DNA of 11,909 bases from Azophilus sp964348115. GTDB taxonomy: Bacteria > Pseudomonadota > Gammaproteobacteria > Pseudomonadales > Azotimanducaceae. The translations under genes were made by a program, and so were the position numbers. A model generated the notes under the pieces. It was not told the DNA's origin. It did no database searches and saw only the letters and a program-made list of their open reading frames with translations. Location of the stretch: contig CAYGBY010000116.1 of assembly GCA_964348115.1 (NCBI GenBank), positions 1 to 11,909 on the forward strand, read 5' to 3'. Within the stretch, counting starts at the first letter, position 1; each line of letters starts with the position of its first letter. Shown in pieces: positions 1-7,880 of the stretch.

Positions 1-5
1 AATTT

Positions 6-20
6 CCCCCCCCCCCCCCC
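6..20. repeat. Poly-C homopolymer of 15 bases
   Basis: Fifteen consecutive C residues stand at the left edge of the window, followed by ordinary GC-rich sequence. It may be a real slippage-prone tract upstream of the secretion operon or an artefact at an assembly edge. The sequence alone cannot decide between these. Confidence 0.7.
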
Positions 21-125
21 TTCTGCCTTAGAGTCGTTTCGAGCCGGTCGCCGACCTCAACCGTCTCCCCAAGCACTCCCTAAGAGCGCGAACAATTGGA
101 GGTCAAGTGATAAACAAACCACAGC

Positions 126-130
126 AGGAG
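126..130 (+). promoter_or_regulatory. Ribosome binding site fixing the precursor start at 137
   Basis: AGGAG lies six bases before the ATG at 137, which is ideal spacing. A GTG at 107 is in frame and also has GGAGG (98-102), but only four bases separate that motif from the codon. The ATG at 137 also gives a leader of canonical length. It is therefore preferred. Confidence 0.7.
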
Positions 131-136
131 AATGCA

Positions 137-523
137 ATGAGAGCACTAACCGAAAGCGAAATGACAATGGTCGCCGGGGGCGATATCCGGGGTGGAACTG
201 GGCCACATGGGATTCCTCAACTTGACGGCAACGGCGGCGACGCTTATTCCGAAGGCATTGGAGCAATCGGGCGAGTAGCACAGACGGTATGCGGCCCAGA
301 CAAAGTTGCCGAGGTAACATACACGATCACCACCACAACAGGAGGCGGCATCGAGGGTTCTCTGGCCAAGAAAGGTGGTGGTGTCTCGGGCGGCCGGACC
401 ACTACATCTACAGGCGGGTTCACGTGCAGTCAACCGTCTTCATCCTCCGGCTCTTCATCCTCCGGCTCCGCGGGCGGTAGCTGCTCCGCCGGCAACTCAA
501 AAGGATCGAACGGGGACGGCTAG
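137..523 (+). CDS. Double-glycine leader secreted peptide (microcin/class II bacteriocin-like precursor)
   Basis: The 128-residue precursor starts MRALTESEMTMVAGG. This matches the double-glycine leader type (MR-x-L...E...V-x-GG) and closely resembles the microcin V leader known from E. coli. Cleavage after Gly15 by the C39 domain encoded at 3477-5516 would release a 113-residue peptide. The body is very rich in Gly, Ser and Thr, has three Cys (52, 97, 116), and carries a Ser/Gly tail around residues 101-119. Serine-rich C-termini are known in class IIb siderophore microcins, but no glycosyltransferase of that pathway is seen here, so the likeness may be superficial. The gene heads an operon with protease, adaptor and exporter genes. 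Its toxic or signalling role is inferred from leader and context only, and no immunity protein is recognisable nearby. Confidence 0.8.
   Translation: MRALTESEMTMVAGGDIRGGTGPHGIPQLDGNGGDAYSEGIGAIGRVAQTVCGPDKVAEVTYTITTTTGGGIEGSLAKKGGGVSGGRTTTSTGGFTCSQPSSSSGSSSSGSAGGSCSAGNSKGSNGDG
437..466 (+). repeat. Perfect 15-bp tandem duplication in the Ser-rich tail
   Basis: TCTTCATCCTCCGGC occurs twice back to back (437-451 and 452-466), in frame, each unit encoding SSSSG. Identity at every base, including the varied serine codons, points to a recent duplication. Copy number could change without altering the reading frame. Confidence 0.9.
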
Positions 524-527
524 AGGC

Positions 528-2035
528 GTGGCCCGAACCCAAAGGCGGCTAATCGCCGCCTTCCTGGTGCTGGCCGGCTGCCTCCCCATTGCCGCGAACG
601 GGGCGGGGGAGGCAGCCACCACCACGCCGGAGTCATTGCTCTGGACAGTGCGGCTGGCCTACGGCCAGGGCGACTTTGCGTCAGCATGGGCGGCGCAGAC
701 CGCATTCCTGCGGCATCCCGAACGCAACGAGGTCGACTACCGGGCCTTCATGCACTGCTTCATCGGGACTAGTTGTCCGTCGTACGGCCTCTTGGGCGCT
801 TCTCTCGGCAAAGGCCGTGAACCCTTCGCGACGCTGCCCCCTTTTTGCCCCGAGTGGAAGGGGATCCACCAAGCGATGAAGGCGAATCCCGACGAAGACG
901 AAGACGAGTTTCCAAAATTGCGCGACCAATTGATCCAGGCCACCTTCAAAGGCGACTGCGACGACTGGCGGGCCAGGACGCTGAAGATGCTGCATCCGCA
1001 AAGCGTGCCGCGCCCGCCGCCGCCACCCCAAGCAGTGCCCTTGGCGCTCACCCAGGCAACCGGCGGCGGGGTCTGGCCCCGCATCCAGGTGCAGATCGCT
1101 GGACGCACAGCCTGGATGCTGGTGGACACGGGCGCCAGCTACACCTCTTTCGATGGTGAAGCGGCCCAGCGCGGCTTCCTGCCGGCGGACTTGAAAGTCA
1201 TCGAGTGGATTCCGGTCAAGACCTTTCTCGGCTACGAATGGCGCGGATTCATCCGGCTGCCCAGCCTGCAGGCCAGCGGCGCGGAGTTCCGGGACACCCT
1301 GGCCCTTGTCTCCGACCGGGAGGGGAGCACCATTTTAGGCATGAACATCCTGATGCGCTACCGCTCCGTATGCTTCGCCTGGACCCAGCGCACGCTGCAC
1401 CTCGGCGAGCTCGGCCCATGCGCCAAGGGCGCCCAGCCCCACAGCGCCTTCATCGCGCCCAAGTTCAGTCTGCATCTTGAAGTGCCTGTTCGCGACGGGC
1501 CGCCAGCCGAGCCGCCCGACGGCCCTTGGCGTCTCGGCCCGCTGGCCAACACCAAGCGAAAGTGGCGTCAGGATCCGTCCCTGGTCCAGATTCTGGTGGA
1601 CACCGGCACACCGTTCAACGAGTGCACCACGGCCTTCATCGCCGCACTGGGCGGCGATCGCCAATTCGAGTTCGGCGACGGCCTTACGGCCGACTGCTTC
1701 CCGGAGCTGGATCGGCTCGCCATCGCCTCGAAAACCGAGCGGGAAAGTGTTGGCGCCTACACGGCCACCCTGGGAATGCACGGGCTGCTGCAGTTCGAAG
1801 CCTTNNNNNNNNNNNNNNNNNNNNNNNNNNNNNNNNNNNNNNNNNNNNNNNNNNNNNNNNNNNNNNNNNNNNNNNNNNNNNNNNNNNNNNNNNNNNNNNN
1901 NNNNTTGGCGCCTACACGGCCACCCTGGGAATGCACGGGCTGCTGCAGTTCGAAGCCTTCGGCTGGCGGCGCAACCCGCTCAAACTGTACTTCGTGCCCA
2001 AGACGGCGGATGCCGGCGCCGATGCGGCACCCTAG
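528..2035 (+). CDS. Probable lipoprotein with tandem retropepsin-like aspartic protease domains (interrupted by an assembly gap)
   Basis: A GTG start at 528, four bases after the precursor stop, gives a short Arg-containing n-region, a hydrophobic stretch and LAGC at residues 15-18, a plausible lipobox. This start is preferred to upstream in-frame ATGs that overlap the precursor gene. After removing the N run and one copy of the duplicated flank, the protein is 450 residues. A helical region (about 25-155) and a proline-rich linker (about 160-167) come first. Then follow two aspartic protease units: DTGAS at 200-204 with ILGMNIL at 269-275, and DTGTP at 358-362 with LGMHGLL at 415-421. DTG plus a later (I/T)LGxxxL is the retropepsin pattern; each domain normally pairs with a second copy, so two in one chain could form a pseudodimer. 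A role in maturing or degrading the exported peptide is inferred from position only. Confidence 0.8.
1805..1904. other. Assembly gap of 100 N flanked by the same 55 bp
   Basis: Bases 1750-1804 and 1905-1959 are identical over 55 bp, and the Ns lie exactly between them. The two sides are overlapping contig ends that were scaffolded rather than merged. Deleting 155 bases (for example 1805-1959) restores one open frame through the protease gene, ending at the TAG at 2033-2035. The frame as written is shifted after the gap. Confidence 0.92.
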
Positions 2036-2161
2036 TTCGTCCGTGCCGCCGGCGCGCGCCCAGCCCGTCCCAGGCTTCACTCCGGGACCATGTGGCGCAC
2101 CTGAAATGCCCGTACAACGCACCCGCAAGCGGAAGACGCGAAGCATCCTGCTCAACGTCCC

Positions 2162-3445
2162 ATGACGCAAGACACACACGACAAGGGCGCACAAGCGGCT
2201 GCTCCCCCGCTGTTTCGGGACGAGGCTATGGCTCGCTTCCGCGTCACCGCTTGGCAACCACCCCTGTTGTCGCGGCCGCTGCCGGGCTATGTCCTGGCCG
2301 CGTTCTCTTTGGTGGCCGGAACCGCCCTGCTGGCCTTCGCCGGCACCTTCGAGTTCGCCCGCAAAGAGCAGGTGGCGGGCTACCTGACCCCCGCTGATGG
2401 TTGGGCGCGGGTCAGCGCGAAATCCTTCGGCGTGGTTCGGCAACGCTTTGTGGCGCCGGGCGAAGCCGTCGCATCCGGGCAACCCCTGCTTGAGCTTTCC
2501 CCGGGCGACGGCCTGCGCGAGGCGGTGACCGTACAGGAGCGGATGCTTGAGGAAATTGACGGGCGCCGCGCCGCCCTGGGGGCCAGACTGCGCTTGGCCA
2601 ACGCCGAACACGGACATGAACGCGACCTGCTGCAGCGGCAAGACGAGGCGGACCGCAGCGAGCTGGGGCGCTTGGAGGAGGAGATCCAGATTTCCGCCGG
2701 ACGGATGCAGATCGCCAGACAGCGATTTCGGGATGGCCTCAAGCTGCTGGCGACTGGCGCCATCACCAAGACGGATCTGGCGCAGCTAGAAGAGGAACTG
2801 CAGGCCCGTCGGCTGGCGCTGTCCGAACGGCGCCGCCAAGCGCAGCGGCTGCGATCGGTCCTGCAATCCCAGGCAACGCGGCTGGCGCAACTGGCAGCGA
2901 ACCGGGATCTCAAGCAGGCGGTCATTGCGGAGCAACTGCACACGTTGGCGATGGAGGAATCCCGCCTGCGCAACGAAGGCGCGGCGCAAGTTCTGGCGCC
3001 GCGCGGTGGCGTCGTCGCCTCCGTACGCGTAAGGGTTGGAGATGGCGTGCGGCCAGGCCAGTCGCTGCTTGACATCGTGCCAGCGGATCAGGCTCTGCGC
3101 GCCCGGCTGCTGGTGCCGCCTGCGGCGATGGGCTTCGTCGTGCCCGGCCAGGATGTGCGCATCTATCTCGATGCCTTTCCCTATCAGCACCACGGCGCTC
3201 AAGCCGGACGGGTGGCGTCAATTTCGCAAACGGCCATGGCGCCTGACGAGACGCTCGCCATTTCCGGCGCCGGCGCTCCCAGCTACCGAGTCGATGTCGA
3301 GTTCCACAACGGCTTCTCACTGCCGGAAGCGCAACTGGCCGCCCTGCGTCCCGGCATGACGCTGACCGCAGACATCGTGCGCGACTACCGCACCCTCATC
3401 GACTGGTTGCTGGAGCCCCTACAGGGCGCCGCGGCTAGGCTCTAA
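2162..3445 (+). CDS. HlyD/CvaA-family periplasmic adaptor (membrane fusion protein) of the peptide exporter
   Basis: This 427-residue protein has one N-terminal transmembrane helix (about 41-61). Next comes a first half of a biotinyl-lipoyl-like domain (about 72-112) and a long charged alpha-helical coiled coil (about 115-270). The second lipoyl half is near 275-306 (APRGGVVASV then VGDGVRPGQ), followed by a beta-barrel region. It ends near LIDWLLEPL, a tail typical of CvaA/RaxA-type adaptors of C39 ABC exporters. It should bridge the inner-membrane ABC protein to a TolC-type outer-membrane channel. The ATG at 2162 is the first after an in-frame stop; the Shine-Dalgarno is weak. It lies 126 bp after the protease gene and 31 bp before the exporter gene, in one apparent operon. 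Confidence 0.93.
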   Translation: MTQDTHDKGAQAAAPPLFRDEAMARFRVTAWQPPLLSRPLPGYVLAAFSLVAGTALLAFAGTFEFARKEQVAGYLTPADGWARVSAKSFGVVRQRFVAPGEAVASGQPLLELSPGDGLREAVTVQERMLEEIDGRRAALGARLRLANAEHGHERDLLQRQDEADRSELGRLEEEIQISAGRMQIARQRFRDGLKLLATGAITKTDLAQLEEELQARRLALSERRRQAQRLRSVLQSQATRLAQLAANRDLKQAVIAEQLHTLAMEESRLRNEGAAQVLAPRGGVVASVRVRVGDGVRPGQSLLDIVPADQALRARLLVPPAAMGFVVPGQDVRIYLDAFPYQHHGAQAGRVASISQTAMAPDETLAISGAGAPSYRVDVEFHNGFSLPEAQLAALRPGMTLTADIVRDYRTLIDWLLEPLQGAAARL

Positions 3446-3476
3446 CCACCACTGACGCCAGCCCCCGATAGGCGCC

Positions 3477-5516
3477 ATGCGGCTACCCGTAATACTTCAG
3501 TCGGAACGCGCCGAATGCGGTCTCGCCTGCTTGGCCATGGTGGCCCGTTTCCATGGCCACAACTCCACCCTGCGCGAACTGCGCGGGCAATTCCGCCTGT
3601 CCCTGCGCGGCATGAGCCTGCGCCGTCTGAAAGACTGCGCCGAGAACATGGGCCTTACCTGTCGCGGCGTACGGCTGGAGCTTGATGAAGTGGCGCTTTT
3701 GCGCACACCCGCCATTCTGCATTGGGAGCTGAACCATTTCGTGGTGCTCAAATCCGCAGGGCGCCGCACTGTCACCATAGTGGATCCCGCACTGGGCTTG
3801 CGCCGGCTCAGCCTGCAGGAAATCAGCGCCTACTTCACCGGTGTGGCCCTGGAGCTGGCGCCATCGCCAGCCTTTACAAAAAAGCGACCGATGGAGACGG
3901 TCAAGTTGACCGCCTTTCTGCCGGTGCTGAGAGGGCTTGGCGGCTCCCTTACAACGGTGTTCGCCATGATCCTGCTGCTGCAGTTGTTTGCCTTGGTTAT
4001 GCCGCTGAACATGCAGCTGACGGTAGATCAGGGCATCCGTCAGGGGGACCTGAACATCGTCGCCGCCTTGGTGGTCGGTTTTGGTCTGCTCGGTCTGATT
4101 TCCGCCGCTACCGCCTACCTGCAATCCCTCCTGCTCATATACGTCAGCAACACTTCGGCCCTGCGCATGGTGAGTGGCCTTGCCCACCATTTGCTGCGCC
4201 TGCCAGATGCCTGGTTTACGGCCCGCCATACAGGTGACGTGCTGTCCCGCTTCGGCTCCATCGCCCCAATTCAGGGCTTCATCACCACCGGCCTGTTCGC
4301 CCTGATAGTCGACGGCTGCATGGCCATCGGCACCCTGGTGCTGCTGGCGACCTACGCCTGGGACCTGACCTTGGCGCTGTGCGGGTTCCTGGCGCTGTTC
4401 ACCGCCTTGAACACCGGCACCTATGGAACGCTGCGCAACCTGACCCACGAATCCATCGCCGCCAACGCCGTGGAGCGCTCCAGCTTCATCGAAAACGTGC
4501 AGCGGCAGCGGGCCATCAAGCTGCTGGGCGCCGAGGCGGACCGCGAGGATGTCTGGGGAGAGCACTACCTGCATTCGCTCAACACCGGCGCAAGGATTGG
4601 CCGCTTTGGCTTGCATGTGGGACTGGCTGGTTCCTGCCTTGGCACTCTGGAGGGCGCTATCATGCTGTGGCTGGGCGCCAACAAGGTCATCGCAGGCGAC
4701 TTCACGCTTGGCATGTTGTTCGCGTTCGGATCCTACAGCCAGATGTTCTCGGGGCGCACACACGCGGTCATCGGGGCACTGGTCAACCTGCGGATGCTAA
4801 AGCTGCATCTGGAACGCATTGCCGACATCGGCCTGGAGCAGCAGGAAGTGCCGGACGGAACCAAGGGCCTGCGCATCGGCCTGCGCGGCGACATCCGCAT
4901 CCGCTCCCTGAGCTTCGCGTACAGCGAGGAGGAGGGCGACGTGCTGCACGGCTTGGATCTGGATATCGCCGCAGGCGAATTCGTAGCCATCGCCGGGGAT
5001 TCCGGCTGTGGCAAGAGCACCCTGATCAGGCTGCTGACCAAGCTGCTGGCGCCAACCGGCGGCGAAATCCAGATCGACGGCCTGGACCTCAGCCTGCTTG
5101 ACACCATCCACTATCGGCAGCAAATTGGCGTGGTGATGCAGGACGATGACCTGTTCTCCGGCTCCCTCTTGGAGAACATCGCCATTGGCGAGGCGCATCC
5201 AGACCTGGAGCGGGCGCAGCGGGCCGCCCAACTGGCCTGCATCGACGAGGACATCAAGCGCATGCCCATGCAGTACTTCACCTTGGTCGGGCACATGGGC
5301 TCGTCCCTCTCCGGAGGCCAGCGCCAACGGCTAATGCTGGCGCGGGCGCTCTACCGCTCGCCCCGCCTGCTGCTGCTCGATGAGGGCACCGCACACCTGA
5401 ACGATGCGTTGCAAAGCCGGGTGCTCGACAATCTGGCTGGGCTGGGCATCACCATGCTGGCGGTCACCCACGATCCCCGCGTTGCCGAACGCGCTGACCG
5501 CAGGATCGATCTCTGA
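3477..5516 (+). CDS. CvaB-type ABC exporter with N-terminal C39 double-glycine peptidase
   Basis: The 679-residue protein has three parts. Residues 1-125 are a C39 peptidase: Gln8 (oxyanion hole), catalytic Cys14 in AECGLAC, His87 in LNHFVVL and Asp103 in IVDPALG, with the usual Cys-His-Asp order. Residues about 150-430 form the transmembrane exporter domain. Residues about 470-679 are the ATPase: Walker A GDSGCGKST (507-515), Q-loop Gln555, signature LSGGQ (611-615), Walker B LLLLDEG (631-637) and switch His665. All catalytic residues are present, so it should be active. It would remove the leader of the peptide encoded at 137-523 after Gly-Gly and export the rest using ATP. It lies 31 bp behind the adaptor gene and is the last + strand gene recognised. 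Confidence 0.96.
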   Translation: MRLPVILQSERAECGLACLAMVARFHGHNSTLRELRGQFRLSLRGMSLRRLKDCAENMGLTCRGVRLELDEVALLRTPAILHWELNHFVVLKSAGRRTVTIVDPALGLRRLSLQEISAYFTGVALELAPSPAFTKKRPMETVKLTAFLPVLRGLGGSLTTVFAMILLLQLFALVMPLNMQLTVDQGIRQGDLNIVAALVVGFGLLGLISAATAYLQSLLLIYVSNTSALRMVSGLAHHLLRLPDAWFTARHTGDVLSRFGSIAPIQGFITTGLFALIVDGCMAIGTLVLLATYAWDLTLALCGFLALFTALNTGTYGTLRNLTHESIAANAVERSSFIENVQRQRAIKLLGAEADREDVWGEHYLHSLNTGARIGRFGLHVGLAGSCLGTLEGAIMLWLGANKVIAGDFTLGMLFAFGSYSQMFSGRTHAVIGALVNLRMLKLHLERIADIGLEQQEVPDGTKGLRIGLRGDIRIRSLSFAYSEEEGDVLHGLDLDIAAGEFVAIAGDSGCGKSTLIRLLTKLLAPTGGEIQIDGLDLSLLDTIHYRQQIGVVMQDDDLFSGSLLENIAIGEAHPDLERAQRAAQLACIDEDIKRMPMQYFTLVGHMGSSLSGGQRQRLMLARALYRSPRLLLLDEGTAHLNDALQSRVLDNLAGLGITMLAVTHDPRVAERADRRIDL

Positions 5517-5792
5517 GCGAAACCACACTTGGCAAGCGCGACCACCAGCGCCCTTGGCGCCAAAACCAAGTCCGACGATAGCGCCAGACGCTGCGCAGCT
5601 TGGATCGCTCAATCCGCCCGCCAGACCAAGGGAGCGCCTTCGCCCTTCATCATCACTGCGCCGGCCATATCATTCCCAGACGGGGTTCTAGGCGGTTCCC
5701 GACGCCGAACCAACACCGCCGGCGTCGTTCCACCAGCTTCTTCCCGTCCCGAATCAAGGGCAGCGCAAGCCAACCGGGACCGCCGTGCGTTT
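5517..5792. other. Convergent intergenic region with no gene recognised
   Basis: The rightward exporter operon and the leftward nuclease gene end toward each other here. Open frames are GC-driven and lack start signals or family features. An inverted repeat, CGACGCCG at 5700-5707 and CGGCGTCG at 5720-5727, could form an 8-bp stem, but the 12-base loop and lack of a T-tract make it a weak terminator candidate. Confidence 0.5.
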
Positions 5793-6161
5793 TCACTTCC
5801 TTCCGCCACCCCCTTTATTCTTATTCCAGGATGGGTCGTGCTTTGCGATCTTTTGCTTCTCGTGCTTGCGCCGTGCCTCGGTCGAGGCACCGGCCTTCGC
5901 CCGCTGATAGACGATCTCGTGTTTGGTCGAGTCGTATAGATGGCTCTTGTCAGTGTTCACGGTGCTCTCATTAGCGCACCGCTGCTTGCGTGTGTGTTGG
6001 TTGAGCCGTCGCTGGAGGTCTCGCGATTCTCCAATGTACTTATTCTCTCTCGTTTCCTTATCCACGATCCGGTACTCGCCCGCCGTTCCCGCCGGGAGCT
6101 TAGTGTCCCCCTTCTTCCAATGTTTGGGACGACCTGATTCGTAGGGGTTGCGGGATGCCAT
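5793..6161 (-). CDS. Small stand-alone GIY-YIG nuclease
   Basis: This 122-residue protein carries GEY at 28-30 (in place of GIY) and YIG at 42-44, 14 residues apart end to start, followed by ESRDLQRRLNQH with the expected Arg (51 or 52) and His56. A C-terminal helix has a candidate catalytic Glu101 and then PSWN (110-113) and a GGGGRK end, a usual finish for small GIY-YIG proteins. The fold cleaves DNA with one metal ion. The Ile-to-Glu change in the first motif is mild, since the tyrosines are kept. No DNA-binding domain is attached, so its target is unknown. GAGG at 6171-6174 is about nine bases from the ATG. The gene is last in the leftward cluster and lies 72 bp after a 67-bp hairpin element also found upstream of another small gene; this suggests shared control or mobility. 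Confidence 0.8.
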   Translation of the reverse strand: MASRNPYESGRPKHWKKGDTKLPAGTAGEYRIVDKETRENKYIGESRDLQRRLNQHTRKQRCANESTVNTDKSHLYDSTKHEIVYQRAKAGASTEARRKHEKQKIAKHDPSWNKNKGGGGRK

Positions 6162-6522
6162 GACCTAAATCCTCAGGTTTCGTTGTCGGCAGGCGCTTTG
6201 CGCCGCTCCCCGTGGGCCTCTTTCTGCCGATTCGGCCTCTTGGGATCCGAATTACAGCACGTGAACGCACTGTAGGAGCAACCGGCAAGGTTGCCGCCGG
6301 TGCTGTCAAGAACCTGATCCGTCACGCAGCGACGCCCGCCAAGCTCGATGTGCCCATGGAATCGCCATAGTTGGACGTCCAAATCGACCGAATCCCCGTG
6401 AACTCGAGCTGCGAAACCGGGCATCGGGGCATTGCCGGGAATTACCGTCCGGTCACGACCGAGCCGCGCTTTACAACCGCCATCCTCGTCCGGTGTTCTG
6501 GTCGTACATTCGAAGACGGATG
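6162..6522. other. 361-bp spacer between the CARF gene and the GIY-YIG gene
   Basis: Apart from the hairpin element at 6234-6300, I see no convincing gene. A leftward frame runs through the element from inside the CARF gene, but it has no start with a ribosome binding site. The distance makes an independent leader or promoter for the nuclease gene plausible. Confidence 0.5.
6234..6300 (-). repeat. Tandem-hairpin element, copy A (upstream of the GIY-YIG gene)
   Basis: This 67-bp element is 59/67 identical to 8254-8320 and has the same orientation. Read leftward it begins with hairpin 1, built on CGGCAA-CC-TTGCCG (within 6282-6300). An eight- to nine-base linker follows, then hairpin 2, ACAGTGCGTTCACGTGCTGT (6273-6254). 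All eight differences from the other copy are in the linker or in the segment after hairpin 2. In leftward RNA, hairpin 2 forms eight pairs, including two G-U, around UUCA; on the opposite strand those two become A-C mismatches. That fits a leader RNA transcribed with the downstream gene. A mobile palindromic repeat is the main alternative. Confidence 0.7.
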
Positions 6523-7722
6523 CTACCGAAGCGACCTGTCGACCGTGGCGGGTGAAGGTTTCCGTTTCCGACCGAGGTTGCCGTCCGGTTCGATGGACTC
6601 GAAGCGGATGCCGTTCGGGTCGATGTCCAGACCAAAACACGGTCGACGACTTGACTGTGACTGACGCTCGGAAATCAAGTATGGCTCAGCCAACCCAGTG
6701 CCGAGCTTCCCGACCAGTTCGCTTATTAGTTTCGACTTTTTCTGCATGAAGTAGCCTGCCGTCATGCCCTCCTTAAGGCACTGCTCGGTTCTTTCGCCGT
6801 CTCCCATTTCGCCGATGATCTCCCGATACTCCTTCAGGAAGGCTTCACTATAGCCCCTCTCCGGCACTCCCTCGCTCGGGCACACCAGCCACTCCCTGCC
6901 CTCTTTTTGTCGCCGGGCATGCCAGGCAAGAAATGCGAGTTGCACGGGAGGGAGGTTGAAGACCCTCCCTGCGGCGCGCAAGCGTTTTGTCGGGAGGTCG
7001 ATGACGAGTTCCGGCGGCCCGATGGTCCGTTGCGCCGCGATCACCACATCGCTGAATCGGAACTTTCCGTCCAAGTGGTCTTTGGGAAACACGCTGCGGA
7101 GCCGCACAAATGGGATGTCCGCCAATGTGACCTTGGCATCACGTGTGTCATAAGGGCGGTTGTTCGGACGCGCGTAGATCACCCGGCTCCTGACAGTTGG
7201 GTAGTAAAACTCCCGGTGTGACTCATAAGGCGCGTTCACCAGCACATGGGATAGCCGGTCCTGCTGGCGTCCGTACAGGGACAGAGCGTAGCCGAGATAG
7301 AACCCCATGGTCTTCCGTCCGCCGGCGATGGAGACGTGCAGCGCGGCGCCGTCGTCTCGGGTCAGCTCGCGCACTACTTCGGTGATGGCGTCGGCCGCAC
7401 GGGCGTTGTCGGCGGGGGTTCGGATGTCGCTCAGTGGCGCGCCCGCGTCGTCCTTCAGCACGTGGATGTGCTCCGATTCGAAGGCAATGGCTGGCAGGTC
7501 GTAGTCGGCGCGTAGCCGATGAAACCAGCCGCTCTCCGCGTGCAAAAGGGAGCACTTTGCCCGTTTGGCGCCCTCCTGGGTCGTTATGAGCCGGACCCCG
7601 GTGGGTATAAAGCGCGGATTCTGTGCCACCGCAAGAGCATACAGAGTTTCCGTGACGATCTGCGGCGAGAGCCCCGTGACGGCGACCAGGAGGCGGCGGG
7701 CGTAGTCGTGCGGCTGTTTCAT
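6523..7722 (-). CDS. CARF-domain CRISPR accessory protein, Cas_NE0113 family (type III, Csm6/ring-nuclease annotated)
   Basis: The 399-residue protein opens with LLVAVTGLSPQIVTETLYAL (11-30) and contains SIAGGRKTM (131-139). These are the two hallmark CARF-type motifs of the NE0113 family (TIGR02584/PF09623), which accompanies type III systems. CARF domains bind cyclic oligoadenylate made by Cas10; members of this family are often named ring nucleases, which would degrade that messenger. The C-terminal half (about 250-375) looks like a winged-helix or helical domain and ends with GLDIDPNGIRFE. I see no RxxxxH HEPN motif, so RNase effector activity is not evident. It lies 819 bp after cmr6. 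Its ATG overlaps by four bases the stop of a degenerate small frame, and its ribosome binding site is weak. Family assignment is firm, activity is not. Confidence 0.85.
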   Translation of the reverse strand: MKQPHDYARRLLVAVTGLSPQIVTETLYALAVAQNPRFIPTGVRLITTQEGAKRAKCSLLHAESGWFHRLRADYDLPAIAFESEHIHVLKDDAGAPLSDIRTPADNARAADAITEVVRELTRDDGAALHVSIAGGRKTMGFYLGYALSLYGRQQDRLSHVLVNAPYESHREFYYPTVRSRVIYARPNNRPYDTRDAKVTLADIPFVRLRSVFPKDHLDGKFRFSDVVIAAQRTIGPPELVIDLPTKRLRAAGRVFNLPPVQLAFLAWHARRQKEGREWLVCPSEGVPERGYSEAFLKEYREIIGEMGDGERTEQCLKEGMTAGYFMQKKSKLISELVGKLGTGLAEPYLISERQSQSSRRPCFGLDIDPNGIRFESIEPDGNLGRKRKPSPATVDRSLR

Positions 7723-7880
7723 GGCTTACTTGATGTTCCTAATGCGTGATCTGTGTTCGTTTCCGAAGTACCCGTGCTTGGCACTTCCGCACGGCCCCCG
7801 GCCCGAGGCGGGAACGTAGCTCAACCCTCGCTGTCTGGCCCGTCTGGCAAGGTTGCCGTTCCAGCCGGAATTTCACTCAT
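7719..7880 (-). pseudogene. Possible broken small ORF overlapping the CARF gene start
   Basis: From an ATG at 7880 the frame runs 54 codons to a TGA that overlaps the CARF gene start by ATGA, with one in-frame TGA at 7821-7823. The first part reads MSEIPAGTATLPDGPDSEG. After the stop, 33 further codons are open to the 7719 stop. The start overlaps by ATGA the stop of a 24-residue frame (7877-7951). This may be a decayed coupled gene or chance; no family is recognised. Confidence 0.25.

Noticed and set aside
107..136. GTG at 107 as the precursor start
   Set aside because: The ATG at 137 has better Shine-Dalgarno spacing and gives a canonical 15-residue double-glycine leader.
1477..2397. 306-codon rightward frame across the gap and into the adaptor gene
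   Set aside because: It is open only because of the Ns and overlaps the aspartic protease and adaptor frames.
5700..5727. Rho-independent terminator for the exporter operon
   Set aside because: There is an 8-bp GC stem but a long loop and no T-tract on either strand.
6304..6309. Leftward TTGACA as a -35 box for the GIY-YIG gene
   Set aside because: No -10-like hexamer lies at suitable spacing, and the match is not shared by copy B.
6173..6640. 155-codon leftward frame through hairpin copy A
   Set aside because: It begins inside the CARF gene in another frame and lacks a ribosome binding site. Only the segment across the repeat resembles copy B.
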